64,000 bases of DNA from Euphorbia lathyris (Eukaryota > Streptophyta > Magnoliopsida > Malpighiales > Euphorbiaceae). The translations under genes and the position numbers were made by a program. The notes below the pieces were generated by a model. That model had not been told where the DNA came from, ran no database searches, and saw only the letters and a program-made list of their open reading frames with translations. Shown here piece after piece: positions 11,003 to 23,075 of this stretch. How positions within the stretch are numbered: the first letter of the stretch is position 1; the number at the start of each line of letters is the position of its first letter. The stretch is taken from assembly GCF_963576675.1 (NCBI RefSeq), contig NC_088910.1, positions 28,708,531 to 28,772,530 on the forward strand, given 5' to 3'.

Positions 11003-12383
11003 TGTTGGTCCCGTGTAACGTAGTAGAGTTAGTTCCAAGGGTGGGGGGGGGGGGTAGGAACTATTTCAACTTTTTATTATAATGCTGACTTAATTTAAGA
11101 TTTGATGTTTTAACTCAGTTTTAGGTCAGCACGGCTGAGTGTGGTGTGAGACAACTTTAGACAGACACTGACTAGAGCTGTTTCAATCGTGAGTTTGAAA
11201 GTAACACTTAAGTCAGTTTCCAACTCAGCACTCAGATTACTCAGCTTCAGCGTGTACAAATTATTTTACTGAGTAATGTTAAGCAAGCAAAACATACATA
11301 CATACATGCATACATACATATATATATATATATATATCAAGAGAAATGGCTAGAAGTTACTCAGCAGACTTATCCTGGTTCGGCCTCTCTGCCTACGTCC
11401 AGTCCCCGTTATCCTTCCGAGCTTTTTCAATCCTTTACTGAGCTCTTTAAAGGTAGAGCACAAACCTTTTACAATAGCAATTGAGTATGCAAGAGTACCG
11501 TCCTCTATTCGTCTACTCAATCCTATCTACCACTGAATACTATAACCGAGTACTCAGCTTCTCTCTCTACCACTAAGTACTATAACCGAGTACTCAGCTT
11601 CTCTAACCTTTTACAGATGATACAAGATTTGTTCTCACTTAGTGAAGAACACTTTAGATGAATAAAATCACTCTAGACTTTTACACAAAAATAGGAGTTG
11701 GTGTAAGAGCTTGCTTTTTCTTTTCAGACAGCTTCTATTTTGGATTTTGCAAATGAATTGAATTAATGAAGATTTGCTTGTCTGTCTTATATGTGATCCA
11801 AGTGATGAATTGGCCTTTTTATAGTGATCTTTGAGGCGCCAATGATTTGAATCCCGACATAGACGTTGTGGGGAAACAGTCTTCATTCGTCATCACTTGG
11901 TCAGCACTCAGTGCTGCAGGCCAATCCTGTCTTCTGTTTTCGTCAGGAGCCAGGTTTGCCAGGTTTGTCTTCTAGTAAATGTCAGATGGTCCATGCCCTT
12001 TCTCGAAAAAGTCTTCCAGACAAATTTCCGAGACTTCTGATTATTTCAGAAAATTGTCAGACCTTGTCTTCCAAGTTGACGGATCATTGACGCTGACCTG
12101 ACGACTACTCGGCTTGATTCAGCGGCTTCGCCTTCAAGCTTTTCTGAAGAAGACATTTCTTTCGCTAAGCTGAGTTACATTTTACTCAGCTTCTTGCATC
12201 TGCTGACTTCGTCTTGACTTTCTCTTAAAGATTTTTAGTTCCTGTTCTTATTACTTAACTTACTCAACATTGAACAAACACATTAGTACAATTAAATCAA
12301 TGCACTTAAATTTAATTGTTTAATCATGGGATTAACTTAAATAATTTTGTCAAATCAAAATCATGTGGAAAGGTGTTTCAAAA
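11003..12383 (-). repeat. 5' LTR of the Sirevirus-like element
   Basis: On the plus strand it begins TGTTGGTCCC and ends GGTGTTTCAAAA, where the family ends TTTCAACA, so the final bases carry a substitution. It contains a 12-G run near 11042, a CATA/AT microsatellite at 11295-11338, a ~39-bp direct duplication at 11529-11605 (ACTATAACCGAGTACTCAGC twice), and the conserved GTTCGGCCTC...CCTACGTCC block at 11370-11470. CTCAG and GTCAGC words are very frequent. Confidence 0.9.
11295..11338. repeat. microsatellite (CATA)n(AT)n
   Basis: A compound simple repeat inside the LTR; it is absent from the two solo LTRs of the same group in this window. Confidence 0.9.
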
Positions 12384-13046
12384 GTTAATCCCTATACAGG
12401 AAGGAAAATCATCTCCTCTACACCCCAATACACCACCTTCTAGAAAGGGATGTTATGTATCAACCACCTTCAGGAAAAATTAATCGTGTTAGGCAGGAAA
12501 AAGGACGATTTGACTTCGCGAAATGAGGATTAGCGAAGCATGCGAATGTAAATGTGCATGGAAGAGGATGATTTTACCTAGCGAATCGATGTTTTCGCGA
12601 AGTCCGCGAGGTCTAAAACGTGACGATCTATGTCGCATATCGATGCTTTTGCGAAGTCTGCGAGTGAAATCATGAACTTTTCTACTCACAGACTTAGCGA
12701 AATAATCGATTCACTAAGTAGATCGTCACATTTCAGGCTCTTTCTCATCGCAAATCTTCACGAAATCATCGACTACGCGAAGTGATTTTATGGAAAACGT
12801 AGAGAAAACAGTAGATACTTACATTTTTCGCGCCTTCACCTTTAAAAGCGATAATAACAATATGATAAACTAGGGAAAACAATGGAAATAACATAGAATA
12901 ACCATTTCTTTAATGGTAACAAGAAGAAAGAAACCAAGGAACGAGCAAGAACAAGAAGATGAAGAACCATGGCTTCGTTTTTTAGGATTATGAAGATGAA
13001 GAATCAAGAGATGAAGAGAGGAAAAAGAGAAATACAGGGTGATTTG
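12384..13046. mobile_element. partial foldback MULE, same family as 56551-58141
   Basis: Closely similar to 57219-57880, sharing CCCTATACAGGAAGGAAA, the TTCGCGAAGTCTGCGAG palindromic words and the stretch around GAAGAACCATGGCTTCG. Both TIRs are missing. The left side stops at the retrotransposon LTR, which suggests the retroelement inserted into this copy and the left half was later lost. The right side fades near 13046. Confidence 0.8.
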
Positions 13047-13640
13047 GAGAAATGGTAATCAGCTAACAACTTTTTTTTTTATAAATAAAAAAGTCTATCA
13101 GCTAACAACTAATTGCCAATCAATACCTTTATCTTTTATTAATACATTAATTTCTTTCCATAAGATTTTTTTTTGAAGAATTAATAAGATTATGAAAAAC
13201 TTATTTTTTTTATTGTTTTTATCAAACTTAACCATTAAAACTATATTTTAAGTGTTTCCATGTTTTACTAATATATTTTTACTTTATAAAATTTGTTTCT
13301 AATCATATTGATAAACATAAATATTTATCAATTTGAATAAATTTATATTTTTACCAATTAATAATTGTAACCGTATTTCTGAGTGACAAGTCTCTGATTA
13401 TAATTCTGATCACCTGAAATCATAATAACTGTAAGAAAATGGAACGGAGTCCGGCGAACCCTCTTTGATACTAAAGTCAGTAACATTTAAGAGAATATCA
13501 AAAACTAAACGAAATATAGCAAAGTGATTAAGAAATCAGATACTTGTAATTTTGGAATACTTCTACTATTTATAGATAATTAAGATTGTATATTTTCACC
13601 TGTGGCAGCTTATGATAGGTCATTGGACCCTATCTTTGCG
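13047..13640. other. AT-rich spacer with LTR-like segment
   Basis: No gene. Around 13440-13640 the sequence (GGAGTCCGGCGAACCCTC, ACTAAAGTCAGTAAC, then a TATTTATAG stretch) resembles regulatory or LTR sequence of plant transposons. I cannot define its ends. Confidence 0.3.
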
Positions 13641-13651
13641 TGTCCACGAAA

Positions 13652-14848
13652 TCAATTAAGCTTGCATGTAGGAGATGTTAATTTTGTAATCATGTTGGAA
13701 ATCTTCAGCAATGTTAATTGGTCTGTACACTCGATTCGAGAGATCAAACTTATCTCTAAGTAGGTGCCTGCAACTCGTTCCCTCGCCTGTCTATGATGTG
13801 GTAATATTTGATCTCTTGGACAAGTGTGTTGATCGATACCATCCATTCTTCAAAGCCTGAACATTTTAGAATCTGATATCACAATAGCTCCAGCTCGACA
13901 CTTACATTTATCAACATATGTACATCTAACTTCAAACATATACTTGTTAGATTAGATTTATAAACTTTCCATTGGTACAAATTTAAGATTGCATGTTTCT
14001 TGAGTGCATCTTGCAGTTCTCCTTTGTTTGCAAAAATATCGTGCACCTTTAAGATAAAGGCGCCTTGATCTGCAAGTTTTTCAATAGGCAACACGGGTGC
14101 CTCAGGGGTCGCTGGAATCCACGACAATGGATCAGTCATTCTTCTTTCTCTTTTGAATCATCCTCAATCGATTTGGAGACATGATCAACTCGCGCCTCTG
14201 TTGTGATACCACTTACTTCACTCTACGGTATAGAAACTTTATTTTGAACTTCTTCAACATTATAATCATCGGCACAATCATCACCGAGGTACGCATTATA
14301 ACCATCATAACCATCATTGTGGTCATAACCATCATAACTATCATCACCATTCCAAAATTGATTTTCCTTTATATCATCTAATCCACGGGTGTCAAATTCA
14401 TGCGTAGAAACATAACTTTATTGTACATGCACAACTTTTGGCCATGTCTTTTCTTTTTGGGACTTACTCGTCTCCTTGCGATGTATGTCTATTCCTTGAT
14501 CCTTTTTTCGCGGTATAAAAGTAGCATATAGTGGAATCAAATCGGTCGGATTCATACAACAACAGTCTATAAAAACATAACATCCTTGTCATCTTCAATT
14601 GGTGCTACTCTTCCAAGAACTTTGTTTGGACCGTATGCCGACTGCATGGATGTATGTAGGTCAAATGAGGTTGCATCAACACATACTGAAGTGTAAAGTT
14701 TCTCTTTTAACTTTTGCAAATCGATGTTAATTGCAAAACGGAACAACTTCGATTGACTGCCCACGCATGTCATATTATCTCGAACCATTTTCCAATGGCA
14801 TGCCACGATAGCATACATGGAATAGTTCCAGTCGACATACTTATGCAT
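13652..14848 (-). pseudogene. MULE (MuDR-type) transposase remnant
   Basis: Two minus-strand frames, 14567-14848 and 13879-14139, with more fragments to 13652. The second reads ILKVHDIFANKGELQDALKK followed by HAILNLYQWKVYKSN and ICLK, which matches the N-terminal DNA-binding region of plant MuDR-type transposases (a hydrophobic start, ALKKHAI, then a Lys-rich zinc-binding segment). The later Cys residues, catalytic core and SWIM domain are absent or unreadable. It is a dead fragment unconnected to detectable TIRs. Confidence 0.6.
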
Positions 14849-14894
14849 TTAATAGAAAACCACAAATTAATAAACAAATGCGACATTATATTAA

Positions 14895-15125
14895 ACAGTA
14901 CATATTTGTCGCGTTATGATCTAACGCGACAAACGCGGCAATATATTAAACAATACATATTGTTGCATTATGATCTAACACTACAAATCTCGTAACAATA
15001 CATATTATTGCGTTATGACTTAACACGATAAATTTCATAATAGTACATATTGTCGCGTTATGATCTAAAGCGACAACATTAAAAACACTTCACCATTGTC
15101 GCAGTGATGCAATGCGACAAATGCG
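14895..15125. repeat. four ~45-56-bp tandem units with an internal palindrome
   Basis: Each unit starts TACATATT and contains a version of GTCGCGTTATGATCTAACGCGAC, a hairpin with arms GTCGCGTTA/TAACGCGAC. Arms decay between copies (TTGCATTA/AACACTAC). These are spaced like transposon subterminal repeats, not like a CRISPR array. Confidence 0.7.
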
Positions 15126-15129
15126 ACAA

Positions 15130-16141
15130 GTGTCAAAAATCGTAGAAAAGTACCGCATTACAATATTTTCAACAAAAATGCGAGTTTCAATGAGTTGTAA
15201 GGTTTCGAAATGCATGAAACTAAGTTATTTTCGTTTGAATTTGACATGTACATCTTATATTCATCATCTTACACAACTGATACTGTATGAAATTGAAATT
15301 AAAATGTAGATAAAACCTAACACAAGTTATATGAATTTGAATTGGATTGTTGGATGAACAAAACTTTAGCTATTGGATTGCATTGTTCTCTTGATTGTTG
15401 TCTAAATTATTGTAGAAAATGAAAATAAAGTAAAGAAGGGAAGAAGGAAAGGAGTAGCTGCTTCCATTTTGTTGGCATGAAAAAGTGAAGGAGAAAGATG
15501 ATGATATTTTCGTCCAAATCAATGAACAGTGTCTAAATTTAAAAGAAGTCATTGAAGTAGTCTTAATATGTAAATGAGTTTTCAAATTCATCTATATTTA
15601 TAATTTTTCCTTATATTTATATTGATAGTAGTATTTTTTTGACATTTTGACTGTCTAAAGTATATAATAATAATAACGAAAAAAAAATTAAGGAAAGAGA
15701 AAAAGTTTGTTACCAATGGTAACTTCCCAATTATACTTTACACAAGAGCTTTTGTGGTTTAGTAACTATCTATTTTAGAAACTAACACCTAAATAAGCAT
15801 TGTTTCAACAATCAAATAGAAAAAAAAAAAGTTGATATAAACCATCAATCAAATTAGTTAGTTAAATCAATTAAATAAAGTAAAACATACAACATTGTCT
15901 CTATTTTAAAAATGCTATTTTTTAATTTAGTTCAAGTAGTGATCAAGAACATATGTTTTTTACTGTTGAAATCTGGTTACTGCTAATATAAATAATAATA
16001 ATAATTTTATCATTGAATAGAATCACAAGAGAATTAAGAAGCAGCAACAGAGTGGCAGGCGTGTGACGTATATTTGGCCAATAAACCACGCTCTGTAGAA
16101 GAGCGCGTGGGAGGAAATCCCAAAAGATATAGCTGTCGAAA
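15130..16141. promoter_or_regulatory. upstream region of the ERL gene
   Basis: AT-rich intergenic sequence with no gene. Close to the gene, GACGTATATTT (about 16068) and GGCCAATAAA (about 16077) could be TATA- and CCAAT-like elements. The transcription start is not determinable from sequence. Confidence 0.35.
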
Positions 16142-16479
16142 ATGGCAACAACTTTGGGAAACGCTACTCTGAATGACGGCCGCGTCTTCTTTCTCTCTCT
16201 ACTTTCACTGTAAAATCAACTCTCCTCCCGTAAAACCATTAACGTCTCTTCACCGCCGTTTAACACTGTCCTTTTCACTTTCCCTGTACTCTCTTCTCTC
16301 TCTCTCTCTTCATAAAATCGTCTGTGTTAACTCCTTCCTTACGGTTCACGCCAATCGCCTGCCCTCTCTACTACCATTGCAGCAAAAAAAACATGCTCTC
16401 TTCTTCTCCTTCTGCTCTGTTTTAGCCTCTCTGTATCTCTTTTTCCTGTTTGTTTGTTCGTTCATTTCCTTCATCAACA
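16142..16479 (+). promoter_or_regulatory. pyrimidine-rich leader of ERL with upstream ATGs
   Basis: A CT-rich leader runs into the ERL start. If transcription begins upstream of 16142, two out-of-frame ATGs precede the gene: a 24-codon frame at 16142-16216 and a 142-codon frame from 16173 that ends at 16601, inside exon 1. Either could lower translation of the main frame. The first ATG in the receptor frame is 16480. Confidence 0.35.
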
Positions 16480-19400
16480 ATGGTGGAAGAATGGTCCTTC
16501 TTCTCACTGAAGGCCATGAAGAATCGGCAACCGGTGGCTTTGAATTGTATGATTGTGCTCATTTTTTTGCTGCTCTGTCCTATTGCTTCTACTCTCAATA
16601 ATGAAGGTTTATCATCTATATCTGCTACCTTTTCTTGTGTGTCGTTTTTCTTTTAATGTGCGATGTGTTGAGTTTTTCGTTCCTTCCATTTTTGGCTAAT
16701 TCTCTGCTTTCACTTTTGTTATAAAATGTGAGCCACGAGAATAGTATTCATTTCATACTGTATCATTGCGCTTTCCTTCTTTAGTTTTTGTTTCGTTTTT
16801 CTAGTTTTAGATTGTGGAATTTTACGGATCCTGCTCTCACAGATTAAATAAAGAAGACAAACTCTGTAGTCTTCAAAGTTTAAAGCCCATAAATGGCGTT
16901 TTTTATGCTCTCTGCATCTTTTTCCTTACGTTCGTCTTCTTTTGGACATGTTTTGCTTGGTGTGGTTTGGCATTGGTTGGTTCATGATATATTTGACTGA
17001 TGTCTTTGTTAATTTGCATAGTATCTTCTTCTTCCTCATTTATCTCTGAGCTCCTAAACACTTCTGCTGATAGAGATGGAAATGGTGAATTTAGGGAAAG
17101 CATTGATGTCGATCAAGGCTTCATTTAGCAATGTAGCTAATGTGCTTCTCGACTGGGATGATGTGCACAACGATGATTTCTGCTCTTGGCGAGGAGTTTT
17201 TTGTGACAATGTCAGCCTCTCCGTCGTTTCTTTGTGAGTTCTCCATATGTTCCGGCATTTTCGGCTTTGGTTGATTTTTTTTTTTTTATCTCCTAATGCT
17301 CGTTTCGCTTCTGTGTCCTTGCTTTAAGGAATTTGTCAAACTTAAATTTGGGCGGGGAAATTGCTACAGCAATTGGAGATTTGAGGAATTTGCAGTCAAT
17401 GTAAGCGTTTATTTTTAAGTTATAATTTTGTCGCATTTTTCACTTTTTCTCTGTTATATGATGTGATGGATTAAACTGTTTTATGGGCGTTACTCCCAAA
17501 TTTGCAGAGATTTTCAGGGGAACAAGTTAACAGGTCAAATTCCCGATGAGATCGGCAACTGTGCATCTCTCTATCATCTGTAATCGTCTTCCTTCTCTGG
17601 TTTACAGGTTTATGTGTTATTGTTTTCGAAATATTCACAAGCGAACGTGAAATGCAGGGATTTATCGAATAACTTGCTCTACGGAGATATACCTTTCTCC
17701 ATTTCCAAGCTGAAGCAATTGGAGTTCATGTTAGTATTTGCTTCTTTGTTGCGGCATAGTACTTTCATCTGTTTTATCGGTTGACATATCTCACTGGTAG
17801 TCCTAGTGTTGCTTATTTAATCCGTTGCATTCAGGAATTTTAAAAGCAATCAGCTTGCTGGTCCAATTCCTGCTACCTTGACCCAGATTCCAAATTTGAA
17901 GACACTGTGAGTACTTGATTTTGAAATTCCATTGTGCATTTGATTGTGCTCATTAATTTTAACCGTGAGCACTTGATTGCGCGCGTTAATTTTAACCGTT
18001 TGATTCTTTTAGTGACCTTGCTTGGAACCAGCTTGTTGGCGAGATCCCGAGATTACTTTACTGGAATGAAGTTCTACAGTATCTGTGAGTATTGAGCAAT
18101 ATAAATCTTAAATCTTTATGAGTTACTATTTTGTATTAAAATATTGAAATAATTTGTTACAGTGGGCTGCGGGGAAATTCATTGACCGGAACACTATCCC
18201 CGGACATGTGTCAGTTGACTGGTTTGTGGTATTTGTAAGTAGTCAATTGGTTTCCTTTGTCCCAAAAGAAGGAAACCGTTTTTTATTATATTCCTTATCC
18301 TGCCATTTACCTATAACTACTATTGGTGTTCGCTTTTCCAGTGATGTGAGAGGAAATAACCTGTCCGGCACAATCCCTAGTAGCATTGGCAACTGTACAA
18401 GCTTCGAGATATTGTATGTTCGTTGTCATGGGTGAAAATTTTATTTCCTTGATTTCTTCTACTGTCCTATAAGTTACAAATCTAGCCACACGATTACTAG
18501 AGGAAAGCTGATTTAGCTTTTAAGTTAAAAAAAGTGTAACCCTAAACTCTAATTTTAACGAAACGCAATTTCAAATATCATTAACTGAAAATGTGTTTCT
18601 TGACAACACAATTTCTTGTTTAGGCAACCCTTAAACTTCCGTTGTTTTGTCACCTAATAAAGCTTAAAACTGCACATACGTTGCTAATAGAAACTGATTT
18701 TCCATTAATTACACTTGAAATTGCGTGGGTTAGTAACTTTAGAATCGAGATTGCGCTGTTTTTATGTGGAGGCTAAATCCGCTCTCCCAATAACCATAGA
18801 CTAAATTTATACCTTATGACTTCATGGAAAGTTTAAAAATCATCATATAATAATCCAAAAATTGCAATAGAAAAGAAAAGGGAGTCCAATTGATTGATTT
18901 TAATTTTTGGCTTGTTATCCATAGGGACCTATCATACAATCAGATAACTGGGGAGATACCATACAACATTGGCTTCTTGCAAGTGGCTACGCTGTAAGTG
19001 TTTTTTTTTTTGCCTCATATAGTCTTTGAAAGCAAGCTAACTGGAGGATTAAGAATTTATCAAGACTAATCTCAGTAAATTATATTTTGTTAAACTCTAT
19101 ATGTAGGTCACTACAAGCAAATAAGCTGACTGGGAAGATTCCTGAGGTGATTGGGTTAATGCAGGCCCTTGCAGTTTTGTAAGTTTGCGTAAAAATCTGA
19201 ACAAGGACTTGGTTTATGGGTAAATAATTTATTAGTCTCCAATTTTTTTTACGTAACACATTGTTTAGTCCTTTTAATTTTGACAAACAAATTATCAGGT
19301 CCCTTTGGTCATTCTGTCTATTTTTTTTAGATTTTTAACCGTTGTATTTTTTTATAAATAGATAGATAGAAAATAGCAGAGTAATATTATGACAGTCCTG

Positions 19401-22400
19401 AAAGCTAAGATATGTTCAGTTAAAAATCTAAAAAATATAGACAAAAGGACCAAATGGTTAGTTAATAACTACAAAAGATAGAGACTTGATAATGTGTTTT
19501 TCAAAATAGGGGACTAAACAGTGTGTTACTTAAAAATATGGGGACTAATAAATTATTTACCCCTTGTTTTATTGTTTTTGTGATAGTTTATTTATTTGTT
19601 GCTCGTCTTGCATCCAGGGATCTGAGTGAGAATGAACTTGTTGGGCCCATCCCTCCAATACTTGGAAATCTTTCTTATACTGGAAAATTGTGAGTTTGAT
19701 TAGCTAATGAATAAAAGTTATACAATTGCTCTTTGTACGGGTGGTTAAGTTTATGTGTATTTTAGGTATCTTCATGGCAACAAGCTTACTGGACCAATTC
19801 CTCCCGAACTTGGCAACATGTCAAAACTTAGTTATTTGTAAGATTTTCATCCATAGGTTTAACTTCGTCTTATTTCAGAATTTGGATGTTCTGAGCTTGA
19901 ATCTTTTTGCAGGCAATTGAATGACAATGAACTAGTTGGAAGCATTCCACCCGAACTTGGGAAGCTAGAACAATTATTTGAATTGTGAGCCTTTGCAACC
20001 TTGCTTCTTAATTTATTTATTTTATAATTTATGTATGCTTGCTTATTAATAATTTATGATGCAGGAATCTTGCTAACAACAAACTTGAAGGCCCCATTCC
20101 ACATAACATCAGTACCTGCAGAGCTTTAAACCAGTTGTAGGGATTATAACATCTATGTTTTTTTCCAGTTTGTACTGTATTGTTTGTTCGTCTTGAAACT
20201 CTAAATCAAGGCATTGATGGTGTATTCCTTTTCTTGTTTTTAAGCAATGTGCATGGAAATCATTTAAATGGAACTATCCCTTCAAGCTTCAGGAATTTAG
20301 AGAGTTTGACATACCTGTAAGTTCTACTGGCCTATCGTGAGCTCAGGTGTGCCTATTTCCTTTGATATATTGATTAATCATTTTGACTGTCAAACCTGCA
20401 GCAACCTTTCATCAAATAATTTTCAAGGCAAGATTCCTCCTGAGCTTGGACATATTATCAACCTCGATACACTGTAAGTGTTTAACACCAATTCGTCGCA
20501 TCATATGAGGTATCATTTCTCGAGCCACATACTCAATTACAGTTTTCTTTTCAGGGATTTGTCAGGAAATAGCTTCTCAGGGTCTGTTCCTGCTTCTGTT
20601 GGTGACCTAGAGCATCTTCTTACCCTGTAAGTTCCTGAGAAAGTAGTCTTCTTGAAATCTCGAGTACTTTTTTTTTTGAAGGTGAAAATATGACTCGCAT
20701 TTGCTCAGGAATCTAAGCTGGAATCACCTTAAAGGTCCATTGCCGGCTGAATTTGGGAATCTCAGAAATATCCAGATTATGTAATCTTCGCTTGTGTAAC
20801 CACTTGTATCTTCTTGGATGCACTTTAATGCTCTGATGTTACTGATTTTTACCTTTTTTTTTTCTTAAATTATTTGCAGAGATATCTCATTCAACAATGT
20901 CACTGGTGGCATTCCTGGAGAGCTGGGACAGTTACAAAATATTGTTTCTCTGTAAGTTAGTCCCACTATGGTTTAGTCATCATTCATCAACAATAGTAAT
21001 TTTGATTTTATTTGCAAATTTCTGTGCAGGATTCTGAACAACAATTGTTTGCAGGGAGAAATCCCTGTACAACTTAATAATTGTTTCAGTCTTACCAATA
21101 TGTAAGTTCTTTCTATAGATACCTTCTTAATTATTTACCACAAATATTTGTGTTTTTCGTTTTGTATGAAATTTCACTTGACACCAAACTTTTTATGATT
21201 TAGAAATTTCTCATACAACAACTTATCAGGGGTTGTACCTCCCATTAGAAATTTCTCGCAGTTTCCACCTGAAAGGTACTAAGAAAGTTATCCTCTGCTA
21301 GTATTATGTCAATTTATAAAATATTTATCTGATCTTCTCTTGTGCCAGCTTCGTTGGAAATCCATTATTGCGTGGCAACTGGTTGGGGGGACCTCTTTGT
21401 GGCCCCTGCGAACCCAAGTCTGGTGGTGAGAACTAGTCCATCTTGTTACTTCCGGTTAATTATTTATTGAGTCTTGTTGTAGTTTTTCACTGGGGAGATC
21501 AAATTTGGAATGTTTAACTTTTTTTCTCCATTTTTCGTCCTGCACAGCGATGTTTTCTAGAGCTGCAATTGTCTGCATGACGTTGGGCTTCATCACTTTA
21601 TTGACCATGATTATAGTTGCAATATACAAATCCAACCGTCAGAAGCAATTGATGAAGGGATCTCCTAAAACTGTGCAAGGTTTTATTTATATTTATGTTC
21701 TGAATTTTTCTCTATTCTGATTTTTTCTTTTCCCATATCTGATAAAAAATTCTGTCCTTCATTCAGGCCCGCCAAAGCTTGTGATTCTTCATATGGATAT
21801 GGCAATTCATACATTAGATGACATAATGGGCAACACTGACAATTTAAATGAGAAGTATATTATAGGTTATGGTGCTTCAAGCACAGTATACAAGTGCACG
21901 CTGAAAAATTCCCGACCACTTGCAATTAAGCGACTCTATAACCAGTATCCATACAACTTGCGAGAATTTGAAACTGAACTTGAGACCATTGGCAGTATTA
22001 GGCATAGGAATATTGTCAGTTTGCATGGCTATGCTTTATCCCCTTGCGGAAACCTTCTGTTCTATGACTACATGGACAATGGCTCTCTTTGGGATCTCCT
22101 TCATGGTTAGTCAAGTTCTTTCTCCTGTTAAATGCTTTTATTTTGCTCATTTGTGTTTATTATCGGCGGTTTGCAAGTGGTGAAAGTGCCCGCTTTTTAA
22201 TTAACTATGGAGTTTTTATGGATGTGTGACATTTTTGTTGGATAACTTGTGAAATAGGACCGTCGAAGAAGGTAAAGCTTGACTGGGAAACGCGTTTGAA
22301 GATTGCAGTTGGAGCAGCTCAAGGACTTGCCTATCTTCATCATGACTGCAATCCGCGAATAATCCACAGGGATGTGAAGTCTTCAAATATCCTACTTGAT

Positions 22401-23075
22401 GAGAATTTTGATGCTCATTTGTCTGATTTCGGAATTGCCAAATGCATTCCAGCATCAAAAACTCACGCCTCGACCGTTGTTCTTGGGACGATTGGGTACA
22501 TTGACCCAGAATATGCCCGCACATCTAGGCTGACTGAGAAATCGGATGTTTATAGCTTCGGGATCGTTCTTTTGGAGCTTCTTACTGGGAAAAAAGCTGT
22601 AGACAATGAGGCTAATTTGCATCAACTGGTAAGCATCCATCCTAACTATAAGTCAATCAAGAATGTCACTGTAAACTTGTCTAATAATCGTGTGATTTTC
22701 CAGATACTGGCAAAGGCTGATGACAATACTGTCATGGAGATTCTTGATCAAGAAGTGTCAATTACATGCATGAATTTAATCCATGTCAAGAAGACTTTCC
22801 AACTTGCTCTTCTGTGCACAAAGCGCCACCCTTCCGAAAGGCCTACCATGCATGAAGTTGTCAGGGTTTTAGTTTCCTTTCTTTCAGCTCCTGCTACTAA
22901 GCCGGCTTCAACTCCGGTGAAATCCATTGACTATGCTAAGTTCATCATTGATAAGGGACAGCAGCAGCAGCAAACACCAACACCAAAGCCTGAGCAACCT
23001 CAACAGGAAAGTAACTCCACGGATGCTCAGTGGTTCGTTCGATTCCGTGAAGTTATATCGAAGAACACTCTTTAA
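16480..23075 (+). CDS. ERL1-like: ERECTA-like LRR receptor kinase (ERL1/ERL2 type)
   Basis: A plasma-membrane receptor kinase of the ERECTA family, known to sense EPF/EPFL peptides in stomatal patterning and organ growth. There are 27 exons: 16480-16606, 17095-17233, 17329-17400, 17508-17579, 17658-17729, 17835-17906, 18013-18084, 18163-18234, 18342-18413, 18925-18993, 19107-19178, 19618-19689, 19766-19837, 19913-19984, 20065-20136, 20245-20316, 20402-20473, 20555-20626, 20709-20780, 20880-20951, 21030-21101, 21204-21275, 21349-21425, 21548-21679, 21767-22105, 22258-22628 and 22704-23075. They join to 997 codons without a stop. Twenty exons encode one LRR each, 72 nt and the same phase (exon 10 is 69 nt). 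A signal peptide (about residues 14-38), TM segment (about 597-619), [10 protein letters not shown], Lys692, HRD (Asp789) and DFG (Asp807) are intact. LLDWDDVHN and VFCDNVS favour ERL1/ERL2 over ERECTA. Val824 stands where relatives have Tyr. Confidence 0.97.
22629..22703 (+). other. 75-nt in-frame intron of ERL (no stop)
   Basis: The last ERL intron has consensus ends (GTAAGC...TTTCCAG), is 75 nt long and is open in the coding frame. Retention would insert 25 residues into the C-terminal lobe of the kinase, after the conserved HQL. Confidence 0.8.

Larger units (their letters stand above)
1679..12383 (-). mobile_element. Ty1/copia LTR retrotransposon, Sirevirus-like, degenerate
   Basis: A minus-strand element of about 10.7 kb. 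In transcription order it has a 1.38-kb 5' LTR (11003-12383), an initiator-Met tRNA primer-binding site, gag-pol in the copia order gag, protease, integrase, RT and RNase H, an extra 3.1-kb ORF, a G-rich polypurine tract and the stub of a 3' LTR (1679-1865). Integrase upstream of RT defines copia. The long LTRs and the additional ORF after pol fit the Sirevirus lineage. It cannot be autonomous: gag-pol has at least five stops and a frameshift, the protease active site is altered, and the 3' LTR has lost about 1.2 kb. No target-site duplication can be checked because the left end is gone. Confidence 0.9.

Noticed and set aside
14895..15125. CRISPR-like array
   Set aside because: Units are adjacent and decayed with no unique spacers, in a plant genome beside transposase debris.
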